From Hydrogenophaga sp. (lineage in GTDB: Bacteria > Pseudomonadota > Gammaproteobacteria > Burkholderiales > Burkholderiaceae_C): a stretch of 64,000 nt of DNA. Positions 12,975-23,614 of this stretch are shown one piece after another (the stretch's first letter is position 1; each line of letters begins with the position of its first letter). The notes under the pieces are model-generated. The model saw nothing but the letters and a program-made list of their open reading frames with translations, made no database searches and was not told the origin of the DNA. Position numbers and translations under genes: made by a program. The stretch lies in NCBI RefSeq assembly GCF_018780385.1, contig NZ_JADMJO010000003.1:496001-560000 (forward strand), read 5' to 3'.

Positions 12975-13598
12975 TCAGTGCAATCCGCCGTAGTTGTCTT
13001 CGCGGATGATGCGCGGCGTGATTTCGCGGGGCTCGATGCTCACCGGTTCGTAGATCACACGCTGGCGCTCGGCGTCGTAGCGCATCTCGACATGCCCCGA
13101 CAGCGGGAAGTCCTTGCGGAACGGGTGGCCGATGAAACCGTAGTCGGTGAGGATGCGGCGCAGGTCGTCATGACCTTCGAAAACGATGCCGAACAGGTCG
13201 AACGCTTCGCGCTCATACCAGTTGGCCGCAGCCCACAGTGGCGTGACCGAAGCCAGCACGGGGAAGTCGTCCTCGGGGCAGAACACACGCACGCGAACGC
13301 GGTGGTTGTGGCTCACCGACAGCAGGTGCACCACAGCAGCGAAGCGTTGGCCTTCCCAACGACCGTCGCCGTATGTCTGGTAGTCCATGCCACAGAGGTC
13401 GATGAGCTGCTCAAAAGCAGCTTGAGGCGCGTCACGCAGGGTTTGCATGACGTCGAAATAGTGGGCGGCCGCAACGGTCAGCGTGAGCTCTTCGCGGACC
13501 ACTTCAAGCGAGGCCACGCGGTCCCCCAGCAACTCGGCCAGGGAAAATTTCAGGGCTTCCGGCGCAACGGCGTAGTGGGTCGTTGAGGTGTCGGTCAT
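12975..13598 (-). CDS. nuoC: NADH-quinone oxidoreductase subunit C
   Basis: 207 aa, [39 protein letters not shown] motif. Confidence 0.96.
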   Translation of the reverse strand: MTDTSTTHYAVAPEALKFSLAELLGDRVASLEVVREELTLTVAAAHYFDVMQTLRDAPQAAFEQLIDLCGMDYQTYGDGRWEGQRFAAVVHLLSVSHNHRVRVRVFCPEDDFPVLASVTPLWAAANWYEREAFDLFGIVFEGHDDLRRILTDYGFIGHPFRKDFPLSGHVEMRYDAERQRVIYEPVSIEPREITPRIIREDNYGGLH

Positions 13599-13642
13599 GG
13601 ATGCGTCTCGTGGGACTCGGTTCGCCGTTGTGCAGCGAGCGC

Positions 13643-14122
13643 TCAGGCGCGGGCAATGGTCTGGGTGCGGCGGATCTTCTGTTGCAGCTGGATGATTCCG
13701 TACAGCAAGGCCTCGGCCGTGGGCGGGCAGCCGGGTACGTACACATCCACCGGCACGATGCGGTCACAACCGCGCACCACCGAATAGCTGTAGTGGTAGT
13801 AACCGCCGCCGTTGGCGCAAGAACCCATGGAGAGCACCCAACGCGGCTCGGCCATCTGGTCGTAGACCTTGCGCAAAGCGGGTGCCATCTTGTTGCACAG
13901 CGTACCGGCCACGATCATCAGATCGGACTGGCGCGGGCTGGCGCGAAACACCTCGGAGCCGAAGCGGCCGATGTCGTAGCGCGCGGCGGCCGCATGCATC
14001 ATTTCCACCGCGCAACAGGCCAGACCGAAGGTCATCGGCCAGAGCGAGCCTGTCTTGGCCCAGTTCACCACCGAGTCGTAGCTCGTGGTGACAAAACCTT
14101 CCTTGAATACGCCTTCAATCAT
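13643..14122 (-). CDS. nuoB: NADH-quinone oxidoreductase subunit B
   Basis: 159 aa, [44 protein letters not shown]. Confidence 0.97.
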   Translation of the reverse strand: MIEGVFKEGFVTTSYDSVVNWAKTGSLWPMTFGLACCAVEMMHAAAARYDIGRFGSEVFRASPRQSDLMIVAGTLCNKMAPALRKVYDQMAEPRWVLSMGSCANGGGYYHYSYSVVRGCDRIVPVDVYVPGCPPTAEALLYGIIQLQQKIRRTQTIARA

Positions 14123-14158
14123 GAACCGCTCCGGTGCATTCGTGTGTCGTTGTGTCGC

Positions 14159-14518
14159 TCATTCCCAGTCCAGCGCGCCCTTCTTCCACTCGTAGGCAAA
14201 ACCCACGGTGAGAATGACAAGGAACACGACGCCGGCGAGGAAGCCCGTCATGCCGATGTCGGAGAAGGCCACGGCCCAAGGAATGAGGAAAGCGATTTCG
14301 AGGTCGAACAGGATGAAGAGAATGGCCACGAGGTAGTAGCGCACGTCGAACTTCATGCGGGCGTCTTCGAAGGCTTCGAAGCCGCACTCGTACGGGGAGT
14401 TTTTCTCGGCGTCCGGGAGGTTTGGACCAAGGATGTAACCCAGGACCTGCGGGATGATCCCGATGGAAATACCCACCAAGATGAACAGGAGCACAGGTAG
14501 GTATTGTTCGAGACTCAT
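14159..14518 (-). CDS. nuoA: NADH-quinone oxidoreductase subunit A
   Basis: [23 protein letters not shown] start; [32 protein letters not shown] motif. Confidence 0.96.
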   Translation of the reverse strand: MSLEQYLPVLLFILVGISIGIIPQVLGYILGPNLPDAEKNSPYECGFEAFEDARMKFDVRYYLVAILFILFDLEIAFLIPWAVAFSDIGMTGFLAGVVFLVILTVGFAYEWKKGALDWE

Positions 14519-14566
14519 CTTGGTCTGTTCCACTGACACGGCGTGGGGCCGTGTTTGTCCAAAGAT

Positions 14567-14651
14567 TGGTGCCGACGGCGAGACTCGAACTCGCACAGCT
14601 TTCGCCACTACCCCCTCAAGATAGCGTGTCTACCAATTTCACCACGTCGGC
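14567..14651 (-). tRNA. tRNA-Leu (anticodon GAG)
   Basis: Minus strand GCCGACGTGGTGAAATTGGTAGACACGCTATCTTGAGGGGGTAG...GTTCGAGTCTCGCCGTCGGCACCA: cloverleaf with long variable arm, anticodon loop TTGAGGG, encoded CCA. Confidence 0.93.
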
Positions 14652-14806
14652 TGGTCTGCATTGCCGGCTCACGAGGTCTGTGTGAGCCTTGCTGACAAGC
14701 ATTGGAGTTTACCCTGAAACCACCCCTCTTTTGAGGGGCAGCGGGCCTTTTTCAACTCGAATGGAAGATGAATCGGCGTGCACATGAAGCTCGCACGCCG
14801 CCATGA

Positions 14807-15220
14807 TCATTTCACCGGGATTTGCGCCGGGCCCGTGGGGGCTGGTGTGGCGGCAGCGGGCGCCGGAGCGGTGCCCGTTGCAGGAGCTGCGCCGGGAATC
14901 TGTTGCGAAGCATCGGCAGGCTGCGCGGGCGTCACCACGCCTTCGAGCACACTGCCCGAACTCGGCGCAACAGTGCGCAGGTTGCCGAAGTAAGCCAGGC
15001 CCAAAGTGCAGCTCAGGAAAATCGCCGCCAGCACAGCGGTGGAGCGCGACAGGAAGTTGGCACCTCCCGATGCACCGAACAGGCTCGCAGAACCCGCACC
15101 GCCGCCGCCGAAGGCAGCGCCTGCATCGGCACCCTTGCCGTGCTGCATGAGGATCAGGCCGATCATGGCCAGCGCCGAAAGAATCTGCACGGCCAGCAGG
15201 ATGGTCAACACAACGTTCAT
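14807..15220 (-). CDS. secG: Preprotein translocase subunit SecG
   Basis: 137 aa, two TM helices, QHGKGADAGAAFGGGGAGSASLFGASG motif. Confidence 0.95.
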   Translation of the reverse strand: MNVVLTILLAVQILSALAMIGLILMQHGKGADAGAAFGGGGAGSASLFGASGGANFLSRSTAVLAAIFLSCTLGLAYFGNLRTVAPSSGSVLEGVVTPAQPADASQQIPGAAPATGTAPAPAAATPAPTGPAQIPVK

Positions 15221-15272
15221 TTTTTACTCCGGAATCACAGTTATCGATGTGCCGATGAAGGCACGAAAAAGG

Positions 15273-16019
15273 TCAATGGGCCAAGGCCACGATCTGAAGG
15301 AAGTCGGCCGCCTTGAGTGACGCGCCGCCGATGAGGCCGCCGTCGATGTCGGGCTGGGCCAGCAGGCTGGCGGCATTCGCCGCGTTCATGCTGCCGCCAT
15401 AGAGGATGTGCACGCGCTCGGGATGCTGCGTGGCCGCGGCAATCTGGGCGCGAAGCACCGCATGCACTTGCTGCGCCTGTTCGGGCGACGCGGTCTTGCC
15501 GGTGCCGATGGCCCAGACAGGCTCATAGGCCACCACGATCTCACTGGTGCAATGCGCCACCGCATGGATGACCGCTGCCAACTGGCGCTTGACCACCGTC
15601 TCGGTGTGCCCGGCCTCGCGTTCGGCCAGGGTCTCACCCACGCACACGATGGGCGTGATGCCGTGGGCCAACGCCACCTTGGCCTTGTCGGCCACCAACA
15701 GGTCGGACTCGCCGTGGTACTGGCGTCTCTCTGAATGACCCACGATCGCGTAGCGGCAGGCGAAGTCGTTGAGCATGGTCGCAGACACCTCACCGGTGTA
15801 GGCCCCCTGCTCATGACTGGACACGTCCTGCGCACCCCAGGCGATCGGACTGCCTGTCAACAGCGATTGCAGTTGAGCCAGAAAGGGCGCTGGCACGCAC
15901 AGGGCCATGTCGGCACCCGGCGCCTGCCCGCCCAGGCCATCGAGCATGGCTTTCACCAGCGCCTCGTTGGACGCCAGCGAGCCGTTCATTTTCCAGTTGC
16001 CTGCGATCAGTGGTTTCAT
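15273..16019 (-). CDS. tpiA: Triosephosphate isomerase
   Basis: [34 protein letters not shown] motifs. Confidence 0.97.
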   Translation of the reverse strand: MKPLIAGNWKMNGSLASNEALVKAMLDGLGGQAPGADMALCVPAPFLAQLQSLLTGSPIAWGAQDVSSHEQGAYTGEVSATMLNDFACRYAIVGHSERRQYHGESDLLVADKAKVALAHGITPIVCVGETLAEREAGHTETVVKRQLAAVIHAVAHCTSEIVVAYEPVWAIGTGKTASPEQAQQVHAVLRAQIAAATQHPERVHILYGGSMNAANAASLLAQPDIDGGLIGGASLKAADFLQIVALAH

Positions 16020-16032
16020 GTCTGTGGAGCCG

Positions 16033-17037
16033 TCATGCCCAGGTCAGGACGAGCTTGCCGATGTGGCGATTGGATTCCATGAGCGTGTGTGCAGCCGCAG
16101 CCTCGTTGGCGGGAAACACCTGGTGGATCACCGGCTTGATGTGCCCTTGAGCCAACAACGGCCAGACACGTTCGCGCAGCGCTTGCGCGATCGCGGCCTT
16201 GAATGCAATCGGACGCGGGCGCAGGGTCGAGCCGGTGATGGTGAGGCGTTTGCGCAGCACCATGCCGGCGTTGAACTCGGCCTTCACACCACCCTGCACC
16301 GCGATGATGACCAGGCGGCCATCTTCGGCCAGACAGTCGACTTCACGCGCCACGTAGGCACCAGCCACCATGTCGAGCACCACATTGACACCCTTTCCGC
16401 CCGTGAGGTCGGCAACAGTGGCAACAAAGTCCTGCGTCTTGTAGTTGATGGCGTGATCCGCACCCAGTGCCAGGCAGGCCGCGCATTTGTCGTCGCTGCC
16501 CGCGGTGGCGATCACGCGAGCGCCCAGCGCTTTCGCCATCTGGATCGCGGTCACACCGATGCCGCTGGTGCCACCCTGGATCAACAGGGTCTCGCCCGCT
16601 TGCAGACGCGCACGGTCGAACACATTGCTCCAGACGGTGAAGAAGGTCTCGGGCAGCGATGCAGCGGCGATGTCGTCCAGCCCTTCGGGCACCGGCAGGC
16701 ACTGGCCCACGGGTGCCACGCACCACTGGGCGTAACCGCCACCCGCCACCAGGGCGCACACGCGGTCACCCACCTTCAGGCCGGCGGCGGCCATGGCCGC
16801 TGCGTCACCCGAGGCGATCACACCCGCCACTTCGAGGCCGGGAATGTCGGACGCGCCGGGCGGCACGGGGTAGTTGCCGGTGCGCTGCAGCACGTCAGGG
16901 CGATTCACGCCCGACGCGCTGACGCGGATCAGCACCTCGCCCTCGGCCGCCACCGGCACCGGGCGTTCACCCAGACGCAGCACCTCGGGCGCACCGAAGC
17001 TGCTGATCTCGACCGCTTGCATCACCGACGGGATCAC
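16033..17037 (-). CDS. NAD(P)H quinone oxidoreductase (zinc-less MDR family)
   Basis: 334 aa, [31 protein letters not shown] Rossmann motif; MDR layout. Confidence 0.88.
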   Translation of the reverse strand: MIPSVMQAVEISSFGAPEVLRLGERPVPVAAEGEVLIRVSASGVNRPDVLQRTGNYPVPPGASDIPGLEVAGVIASGDAAAMAAAGLKVGDRVCALVAGGGYAQWCVAPVGQCLPVPEGLDDIAAASLPETFFTVWSNVFDRARLQAGETLLIQGGTSGIGVTAIQMAKALGARVIATAGSDDKCAACLALGADHAINYKTQDFVATVADLTGGKGVNVVLDMVAGAYVAREVDCLAEDGRLVIIAVQGGVKAEFNAGMVLRKRLTITGSTLRPRPIAFKAAIAQALRERVWPLLAQGHIKPVIHQVFPANEAAAAHTLMESNRHIGKLVLTWA

Positions 17038-19160
17038 GACTGGGGCTGCTGCTGCGGCTCGACCGCACTGCGATCGGCCAGCGCCTTCATGGACAGCTTG
17101 ACGCGGCCTTTTTCGTCGGTCTCGAGCACCTTCACGCGAACGATCTGGCCTTCGGTCAGGTAGTCGGTGACGCGCTCGACGCGCTCGTGCGCGATCTGGC
17201 TGATGTGCAGCAGGCCGTCCTTGCCGGGCAGCAGGTTGATCAGGGCACCGAAGTCCAGGATCTTGGTGACCGGGCCTTCGTAGACCTTGCCCACTTCCAC
17301 TTCGGCGGTGATCTGCTCGATACGGCGCTTGGCCTCATCGGCCTTGGCCGCGTCGGTCGAGGCGATGGTGATGGTGCCGTCTTCATCGATGTTGATCTGC
17401 GTGCCGGTCTCTTCGGTCAGCGCGCGGATGACGGCGCCGCCCTTGCCGATCACGTCGCGGATCTTCTCGGGATTGATCTTCATGGTGAAGAGTTTGGGCG
17501 CGAAGTTGGACACCTCGGTCTTGGCTTCGCCCATGGCTTCCTGCATCTTGCCCAGAATGTGCATGCGGGCTTCCTTGGCCTGGGCCAGTGCCACCTGCAT
17601 GATTTCCTTGGTGATGCCCTGGATCTTGATGTCCATCTGCAGCGCCGAGATACCGTTGGTGGTGCCGGCGACCTTGAAGTCCATGTCACCCAGATGATCT
17701 TCGTCACCCAGGATGTCGGTCAGCACCGCGAAGCGGTTGCCGTCCTTGATCAGGCCCATGGCGATACCGGCCACGTGGGCTTTCATCGGCACGCCGGCGT
17801 CCATCAGCGCCAAGCAGCCGCCGCAGACGGAAGCCATCGACGAAGAACCGTTGGATTCGGTGATTTCGGACACCACACGCATGGTGTAGGGGAAGTCTTC
17901 CTTGCTCGGGAGCGCTGCGATCAGCGCGCGCTTGGCCAGACGGCCGTGGCCGATCTCGCGGCGCTTGGGCGTGCCGAAGCGGCCGGCTTCGCCGGTGGCG
18001 AAGGGAGGCATGTTGTAGTGCAGCATGAAGCGGTCTTCGAACTCGCCAGCCAGCGCGTCGATGCGCTGCGCGTCGCGGTCGGTGCCGAGCGTGGCCACGA
18101 CCAGCGCCTGGGTTTCACCCCGGGTGAACAGGGCCGAGCCGTGGGTGCGGGGCAACACGCCGTTGCGGATTTCGATGGCGCGCACGGTGCGCGTGTCGCG
18201 GCCGTCGATGCGGGGCTCGCCGGCCAGGATCTGGCCACGCACGATCTTCGCTTCGATCTCGAACAGCAGGGCTTCGATGGCCACGCTGTCGAAGGCCACG
18301 CCTTCGGCTTTCAGGGCAGCGAACACGTCGGCGTAGGCAGAGCGGCAAGCTTGCGTGCGGGCCTGTTTGTTGCGGATCTGGTAAGCGGCTTCGAGCTTGG
18401 CTTTGGCCAGCTCGTCGATCTTGGCGATCAGCGGCTCGTCCTTGGCGGGCGCCTGCCAGTCCCAGGACGGCTTGCCGGCGTCGCGCACCAGTTCATTGAT
18501 GGCAGCAATCGCAATGTTGCCCTGCTCATGGCCGAACACCACGGCGCCCAGCATGATCTCTTCGGACAGCTGATCGGCTTCGGACTCCACCATCAGCACG
18601 GCGGACTCGGTGCCGGCGACCACGAGGTCGAGCTGGCTGTCCTTCAACTGGGTCTGGCCCGGGTTGAGCACGTACTGGCCATTGATATAACCCACGCGGG
18701 CAGCACCGATCGGGCCGTTAAACGGGATGCCGCTGACGGACAGCGCGGCGGAGGTCGCGATCATGGCGGCGATGTCGGCCTGCACTTCAGGGTTCAGGCT
18801 CACCACGTGCACGATCACCTGGACTTCGTTGTAGAAGCCTTCGGGGAACAGCGGGCGGATCGGGCGGTCGATCAGGCGGCAGGTGAGCGTCTCGAGTTCG
18901 CTCGGGCGGCCTTCGCGCTTGAAAAAGCTGCCGGGGATCTTGCCGGCGGCGTACGACTTTTCGGTGTAGTCGACGGTGAGGGGGAAGAAGTCCTGGCCGG
19001 CCTTGGCTTCGGTCTTGGCGACCACGGTGGCGAGCACCACGGTGTCGTCGATGTTGACCAGCACGGCGCCGGTGGCCTGGCGTGCCATTTCGCCGGTTTC
19101 CATGGTGACCGTGTGGGGGCCCCACTGGAAGGTCTTGGTGACTTTGTTGAACATGCTCAT
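17034..19160 (-). CDS. pnp: Polyribonucleotide nucleotidyltransferase
   Basis: 708 aa, RNase PH repeats, KH ([17 protein letters not shown]) and S1 domains. Confidence 0.98.
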   Translation of the reverse strand: MSMFNKVTKTFQWGPHTVTMETGEMARQATGAVLVNIDDTVVLATVVAKTEAKAGQDFFPLTVDYTEKSYAAGKIPGSFFKREGRPSELETLTCRLIDRPIRPLFPEGFYNEVQVIVHVVSLNPEVQADIAAMIATSAALSVSGIPFNGPIGAARVGYINGQYVLNPGQTQLKDSQLDLVVAGTESAVLMVESEADQLSEEIMLGAVVFGHEQGNIAIAAINELVRDAGKPSWDWQAPAKDEPLIAKIDELAKAKLEAAYQIRNKQARTQACRSAYADVFAALKAEGVAFDSVAIEALLFEIEAKIVRGQILAGEPRIDGRDTRTVRAIEIRNGVLPRTHGSALFTRGETQALVVATLGTDRDAQRIDALAGEFEDRFMLHYNMPPFATGEAGRFGTPKRREIGHGRLAKRALIAALPSKEDFPYTMRVVSEITESNGSSSMASVCGGCLALMDAGVPMKAHVAGIAMGLIKDGNRFAVLTDILGDEDHLGDMDFKVAGTTNGISALQMDIKIQGITKEIMQVALAQAKEARMHILGKMQEAMGEAKTEVSNFAPKLFTMKINPEKIRDVIGKGGAVIRALTEETGTQINIDEDGTITIASTDAAKADEAKRRIEQITAEVEVGKVYEGPVTKILDFGALINLLPGKDGLLHISQIAHERVERVTDYLTEGQIVRVKVLETDEKGRVKLSMKALADRSAVEPQQQPQS

Positions 19161-19362
19161 GGTTTATCTCCTGGAATTTTTTCCGCCACTCGGCAGAAAA
19201 CACAGCGTGCGGCAAACCCGCACAAAACCCGGAAACACAACCCAGAACACGATGCCATTCCAGATGGATTGAGTGGCCCGCTGATGGCGCTCAACCCGCT
19301 TGGAATGACACAGCTTCGCTCTGTAATCAATGCTCCGGAATCAAAAATGGGGATCAACAAGC

Positions 19363-19400
19363 AAAAAACGCCCGAGCCAGCGAACCAACTCAGGCGTTTT
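19363..19400 (-). terminator. Rho-independent terminator downstream of rpsO
   Basis: Minus strand AAAACGCCTGAG...CTCGGGCGTTTTTTGC hairpin plus T-tract. Confidence 0.75.
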
Positions 19401-19420
19401 GTGTGTCAACCCGGGCTCAA

Positions 19421-19687
19421 TTACTTGCGCAGACCCAGTTTCGCGATCAGCGCGACGTAACGCTGGGCGTCCTTGGACTTCAGGTAGTCCAGCAACTTGC
19501 GACGGCGGCTCACCATGCGAAGCAGGCCGCGACGACCGTGGTGGTCTTTGGCGTGCGTCTTGAAGTGGGGAGTCAGTTCGTTGATGCGTGCGGTCAGGAT
19601 GGCGACCTGCACTTCTGGGCTGCCGGTGTCATTGGCGGCGCGGGCGTTGGCCGCGACGACTTCGGCTTTGATGGATTGGGCAATCAT
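19421..19687 (-). CDS. rpsO: 30S ribosomal protein S15
   Basis: 88 aa, [50 protein letters not shown]. Confidence 0.98.
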   Translation of the reverse strand: MIAQSIKAEVVAANARAANDTGSPEVQVAILTARINELTPHFKTHAKDHHGRRGLLRMVSRRRKLLDYLKSKDAQRYVALIAKLGLRK

Positions 19688-19821
19688 GGAAATTTCCTTG
19701 GGGTTACATGCGTCCCGGCGCAGCAGGTCGGCCTCTGGAGTTGCTCCAGAGCCGGCCGCCGCATCGGGCGTGGGTATGCTGTCCTTTCGAACGGCAACCG
19801 CAGATTATAGGGCAGAAGGTG

Positions 19822-21045
19822 TCAGACGCCGCCACCCGGCTGGGCGGCGATCCACCGGCGCAGGCGCAGGACGCCCTCTTCCAGTCGGTGGGTGTCGCGG
19901 CTGGCAAAGCACCAGCGCAACCAGCCGGCCGCTTCCAGGCTGAAGGCGCTGCCAGGCGCCAAGCCAATGCCGGCCTCGCGCACCAGCCGCTTGGCCACGG
20001 CCAGGCAATCGTCCTGCCCTTGCAGCTTGAAAAAGGCGTACATGCCGCCCAGCGGCTCGGCCAGCGTCACGCCCGGCACGGCGCGCAGCAGGGGCACCAG
20101 GGTGTCTCGGCAGGTTTTCAGGTGGGCCACCAGAGCAGGTGTGACCTCGGCGCCGCGCTGCAGCGCCACCGTGGCCCCGCGCTGCACGAACACCGGTGCG
20201 CACGAGGTGTTGAACTCGATCAGCTTGCCCATCGCTGGCGTGAGCGCAGCGGGCAGCACCAGCCAGCCCAGGCGCCAGCCGGTCATGAGGAAACTCTTGG
20301 AAAAACTGTGGGCGACGACGACCCGGTCGTCCGGCTCGGCCACGTCGAGAAAGCTGCTGGCCGCGCCGTTGGCGGTGTCGCCGGCGTAATACAGGCGCTC
20401 GTAGACCTCGTCGGCCAGGATCCAGGTACCTGTGCGGCGGCAGTGCGCCAGGATGGTGGCCTGCTCGTCGCGGGTCAGGGTCCAGCCCGTGGGGTTGTTG
20501 GGCGCGTTGACGATGAGCAGGCGCGTGGCCGGCGTGATGGCCGACAGCAAGGCGTCCATGTCCAGCGCCCAGGCGCCAGCGCGCGGGCCGGTGCTGAGCA
20601 CGCGCAGCGGCACGCTTTTCACGTTCGCGCCCATGATCAGCGGCTGCGCCACGAGGTTGGGCCAGGCCGGCGTGACCACCACCACCTCGTCGCCCGCCTC
20701 CACCAGCGCCTGCGACGCCAGCATCAGCCCGTTGACACCACCCGAGGTGACGGCCAGCCGGTCCAGCCAGTGCGCAACACCCCGGCCCGGGTGCAGGCCG
20801 TCGGTGTACACCGCGAGCGCTTCGCGCAACTCGGGCAGGCCGAGGTTGTGCGCGTAGAAGGTCTCGCCGGCCTGCAGCGAGGCCATGGCGGCTTCGCGAA
20901 TGAAGTCGGGCGTGACTTCGTCGCTCTCGCCAAACCAGAACTTGAGCACGTTGTCGCGGCCCAGGCCTTCGTTGGCCACCTCGCGGATGCGGGAGGCTTC
21001 AAGGTTTTCAACGACGGGGCGCATGAAGGGAGCGTGTGGGGACAT
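19822..21045 (-). CDS. PLP-dependent class I/II aminotransferase
   Basis: 407 aa, NAPNNPTGW and SFSKSFLMTGWRLGW (PLP lysine) motifs. Confidence 0.9.
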   Translation of the reverse strand: MSPHAPFMRPVVENLEASRIREVANEGLGRDNVLKFWFGESDEVTPDFIREAAMASLQAGETFYAHNLGLPELREALAVYTDGLHPGRGVAHWLDRLAVTSGGVNGLMLASQALVEAGDEVVVVTPAWPNLVAQPLIMGANVKSVPLRVLSTGPRAGAWALDMDALLSAITPATRLLIVNAPNNPTGWTLTRDEQATILAHCRRTGTWILADEVYERLYYAGDTANGAASSFLDVAEPDDRVVVAHSFSKSFLMTGWRLGWLVLPAALTPAMGKLIEFNTSCAPVFVQRGATVALQRGAEVTPALVAHLKTCRDTLVPLLRAVPGVTLAEPLGGMYAFFKLQGQDDCLAVAKRLVREAGIGLAPGSAFSLEAAGWLRWCFASRDTHRLEEGVLRLRRWIAAQPGGGV

Positions 21046-22340
21046 CAGGGTCGGATCATGTTGCAGCGGTGAGGCTGTTCGGCTTGTTGGGGAGCCAGGT
21101 TGCGGATGACGCGAAAGCCGTAGCCCGAGCCTTCGACGTCGAATTTCGCGCCAGGCGCACCCTGACGGTCCATCACGGCCACCGCCAGCGGTTGCTGGAA
21201 CTGGTGGTCGGCGGCGCGCATGCGGGCGGTCTGGCCGGCAAGGGTGACTTCGGCTTTCTCCAGCTGGGCGGCGATGGTAGCCGCATTGACCGAGCCCGCA
21301 GCGCCGGCGCGTTCGATCGCCTGCGTGAGCGACTCGATCATGAGCTGCATGCGCATGTGCACGTAGTCGTCGGCGGGGTTGGGGAAGCGTTGGCGGAACG
21401 ATTGATAGAAAGCTTCGGACTCGCGCGTGGGCACGTTGGGGAACCAGTCGGCCACCGCGATCACCTTGCCGATGCCGGCCTCGCCCATGGCCGCCGGTGC
21501 ACCCAGCGCGTTGCCGTAGAAGGTGTAGAACGCGCCCTCGAAACCGACCTCGCGCGCGGCCTTCACCAGCAGCGTGAGGTCGTTGCCCCAGTTGCCGGTG
21601 AGCACCGCCTGTGCCCCACTGGCCTTGATCTTGGCGGCGTAAGGGAGGAAGTCCTTCACACGCGCCATGGGATGCAGCTCTTCGCCCACGATCTTCACGT
21701 CAGGCCGCTGCGCGGCCAGCTGGCTGCGGCCCTCGCGCAGCACGGCCTGGCCAAAGCTGTAGTCCTGGCCGATCAGATAGATGCTTTTGAGCTGCTGGTC
21801 TTCCCGCAGCACGCTCATGAGCGCGGTCATTCGCATGTCGGCGTGGGCGTCAAAACGGAAATGCCAGTAGCTGCACTTCTCGTTGGTCAGAGCCGGGTCC
21901 ACCGCCGAGTAGTTGAGAAACAGCATCTGGCGCGCCGGCTCGCGCTCGTTGTGCTTGTTGATGGCCTCGATCAGGGCGCTGGCCACGGCCGACGAGTTGC
22001 CCTGCGTGACGAAGGTGATGTCGCGGTCCACCGCCGAACGCAGCGCCGACAGCGCCTCTTCGGTCTGGCCCTTGCTGTCGAAACGTTCGATCAGCAGCGG
22101 GCGGTTGCCTCCGGGCAGCTTCACGCCACCGCGGGCATTCACCCGCTCGGTCGCCCAGACCAGGTTGCGGTAGACGGCCTCGCCGGTGTTGGCAATCGGG
22201 CCGGACAGACCTTCGATCATGCCGATGCGGATCGGCGCAGGCACCTGGGCCAGCGAGACGGTGGCCGAGAAAGCGCCGATCAACAGGCCCGCCAGAGCGC
22301 GGCGGCGCTGGGAAAAAACGGAATCAAGCAGGTGTTTCAT
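21045..22340 (-). CDS. Branched-chain amino acid-type ABC transporter substrate-binding protein
   Basis: 431 aa, signal peptide, LivJ-like IRIGMIEGLSGPIANTGEAV...; overlaps the aminotransferase start. Confidence 0.85.
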   Translation of the reverse strand: MKHLLDSVFSQRRRALAGLLIGAFSATVSLAQVPAPIRIGMIEGLSGPIANTGEAVYRNLVWATERVNARGGVKLPGGNRPLLIERFDSKGQTEEALSALRSAVDRDITFVTQGNSSAVASALIEAINKHNEREPARQMLFLNYSAVDPALTNEKCSYWHFRFDAHADMRMTALMSVLREDQQLKSIYLIGQDYSFGQAVLREGRSQLAAQRPDVKIVGEELHPMARVKDFLPYAAKIKASGAQAVLTGNWGNDLTLLVKAAREVGFEGAFYTFYGNALGAPAAMGEAGIGKVIAVADWFPNVPTRESEAFYQSFRQRFPNPADDYVHMRMQLMIESLTQAIERAGAAGSVNAATIAAQLEKAEVTLAGQTARMRAADHQFQQPLAVAVMDRQGAPGAKFDVEGSGYGFRVIRNLAPQQAEQPHRCNMIRP

Positions 22341-22428
22341 GGGGGAGTGTTGTTCATGGGTATCCGAACGCGGACGCTCGGTCTTTCTGGCATCTTGGCG
22401 CCAGCGCCGGAACTCGAATGGATCAATG

Positions 22429-23547
22429 TCAGCTGGCGCCGACCGGCACGGCCGGCCCGAGTTCCGACAGCGGCCAGCGCGGCTTCACATCGAAGCTGTA
22501 TCCGTTGCCATCGGCTCCGGCGGCCAGGTCCAGGCTGACCAGTCCGGCCTGCACGCGCATGCCGCCGGCCAGCGCGATCATGGCGCCGTTGTCGGTGCAC
22601 AGGTGCAGCTCGGGATAGTGCACGCGAATGCCTGCCTTGGCGCACGCGGCACCCAGTTGCTCGCGCAACAGGGTGTTGGCTCCCACACCGCCGGCCACCA
22701 CCAGGCGGCGCAAACCGGTCTGGCGCACCGCCGCCATGGACTTCTTCACCAGCACCTCGACGATCGCGGCCTGCACGCTGGCGGCCACATCGGCCTTTTG
22801 CTGCGGCGTCAGCGGATCGGCCAGGTGCAGCGTGGCCGGGCCGTCCAGGCTGGCGTGGGCCAGCCTCTTCACCTGGGTCAGCACCGCCGTCTTGAGTCCG
22901 GCAAACGAAAAATCGAGGTCACCGCTGTGCAGCAGCGGGCGGGGAAACTTGTAGGCCTGGGCGTCGCCCTGCAGCGCCAGGCGGGCCAGAGCCGGTCCGC
23001 CCGGGTAACCCAGGCCGAGCAGCTTGGCCGACTTGTCGAAGGCCTCGCCGGCCGCGTCGTCGATGGTTTCGCCGAGCAACGTGTAGCGCCCCACCCCGTC
23101 CACCCGCATCAGCTGGCTGTGGCCGCCCGACACCAGCAGCGCCACAAAAGGAAACTCGGGTGGATCGGCACTCAGGAATGGCGACAGCAGGTGGCCTTCC
23201 AGGTGGTGCACGCCGATCACCGGTTTGCCCAGTGCAAAGCCCAGCGCGCAGGCCACGCCCGAGCCCACCAGCAGCGCACCGGCCAGGCCAGGACCGCGGG
23301 TGTAGGCCACCGCGTCCACCGCCGACAGCGGCAGGCCGGCCTGGGCCAGCACCGCGTCGGTGAGCGGCAGCACGCGGCGGATGTGGTCGCGGCTGGCCAA
23401 TTCGGGCACCACACCGCCATAGGCACGGTGCATCTCGATCTGGCTGTGCAGCGCATCGCCCAGCAGCCGCGGCGTGTGACCGCCACTGGCGTCGACCAAG
23501 GCCACGCCGGTTTCGTCGCAAGACGACTCGATTCCCAAAATCAGCAT
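22429..23547 (-). CDS. tsaD: tRNA N6-adenosine threonylcarbamoyltransferase
   Basis: [31 protein letters not shown] metal-binding motif; [11 protein letters not shown]. Confidence 0.97.
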   Translation of the reverse strand: MLILGIESSCDETGVALVDASGGHTPRLLGDALHSQIEMHRAYGGVVPELASRDHIRRVLPLTDAVLAQAGLPLSAVDAVAYTRGPGLAGALLVGSGVACALGFALGKPVIGVHHLEGHLLSPFLSADPPEFPFVALLVSGGHSQLMRVDGVGRYTLLGETIDDAAGEAFDKSAKLLGLGYPGGPALARLALQGDAQAYKFPRPLLHSGDLDFSFAGLKTAVLTQVKRLAHASLDGPATLHLADPLTPQQKADVAASVQAAIVEVLVKKSMAAVRQTGLRRLVVAGGVGANTLLREQLGAACAKAGIRVHYPELHLCTDNGAMIALAGGMRVQAGLVSLDLAAGADGNGYSFDVKPRWPLSELGPAVPVGAS

Positions 23548-23614
23548 CGCCCAAGTGTACGGGCGGCATGTTTGTTGCTCACACTAGGCGCATGTGTGCA
23601 CAACTCTCTCGAAC

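Noticed and set aside
14723-14738. CCCCTC-TTTT-GAGGGG hairpin between tRNA-Leu and secG
   Set aside because: Clear stem, but no good T-tract on the minus strand directly after it; not confident enough to call a terminator
17187-19460. 757-aa plus-strand ORF antisense to pnp
   Set aside because: Opposite a well-conserved pnp; low-complexity Gly/His/Asp-rich translation
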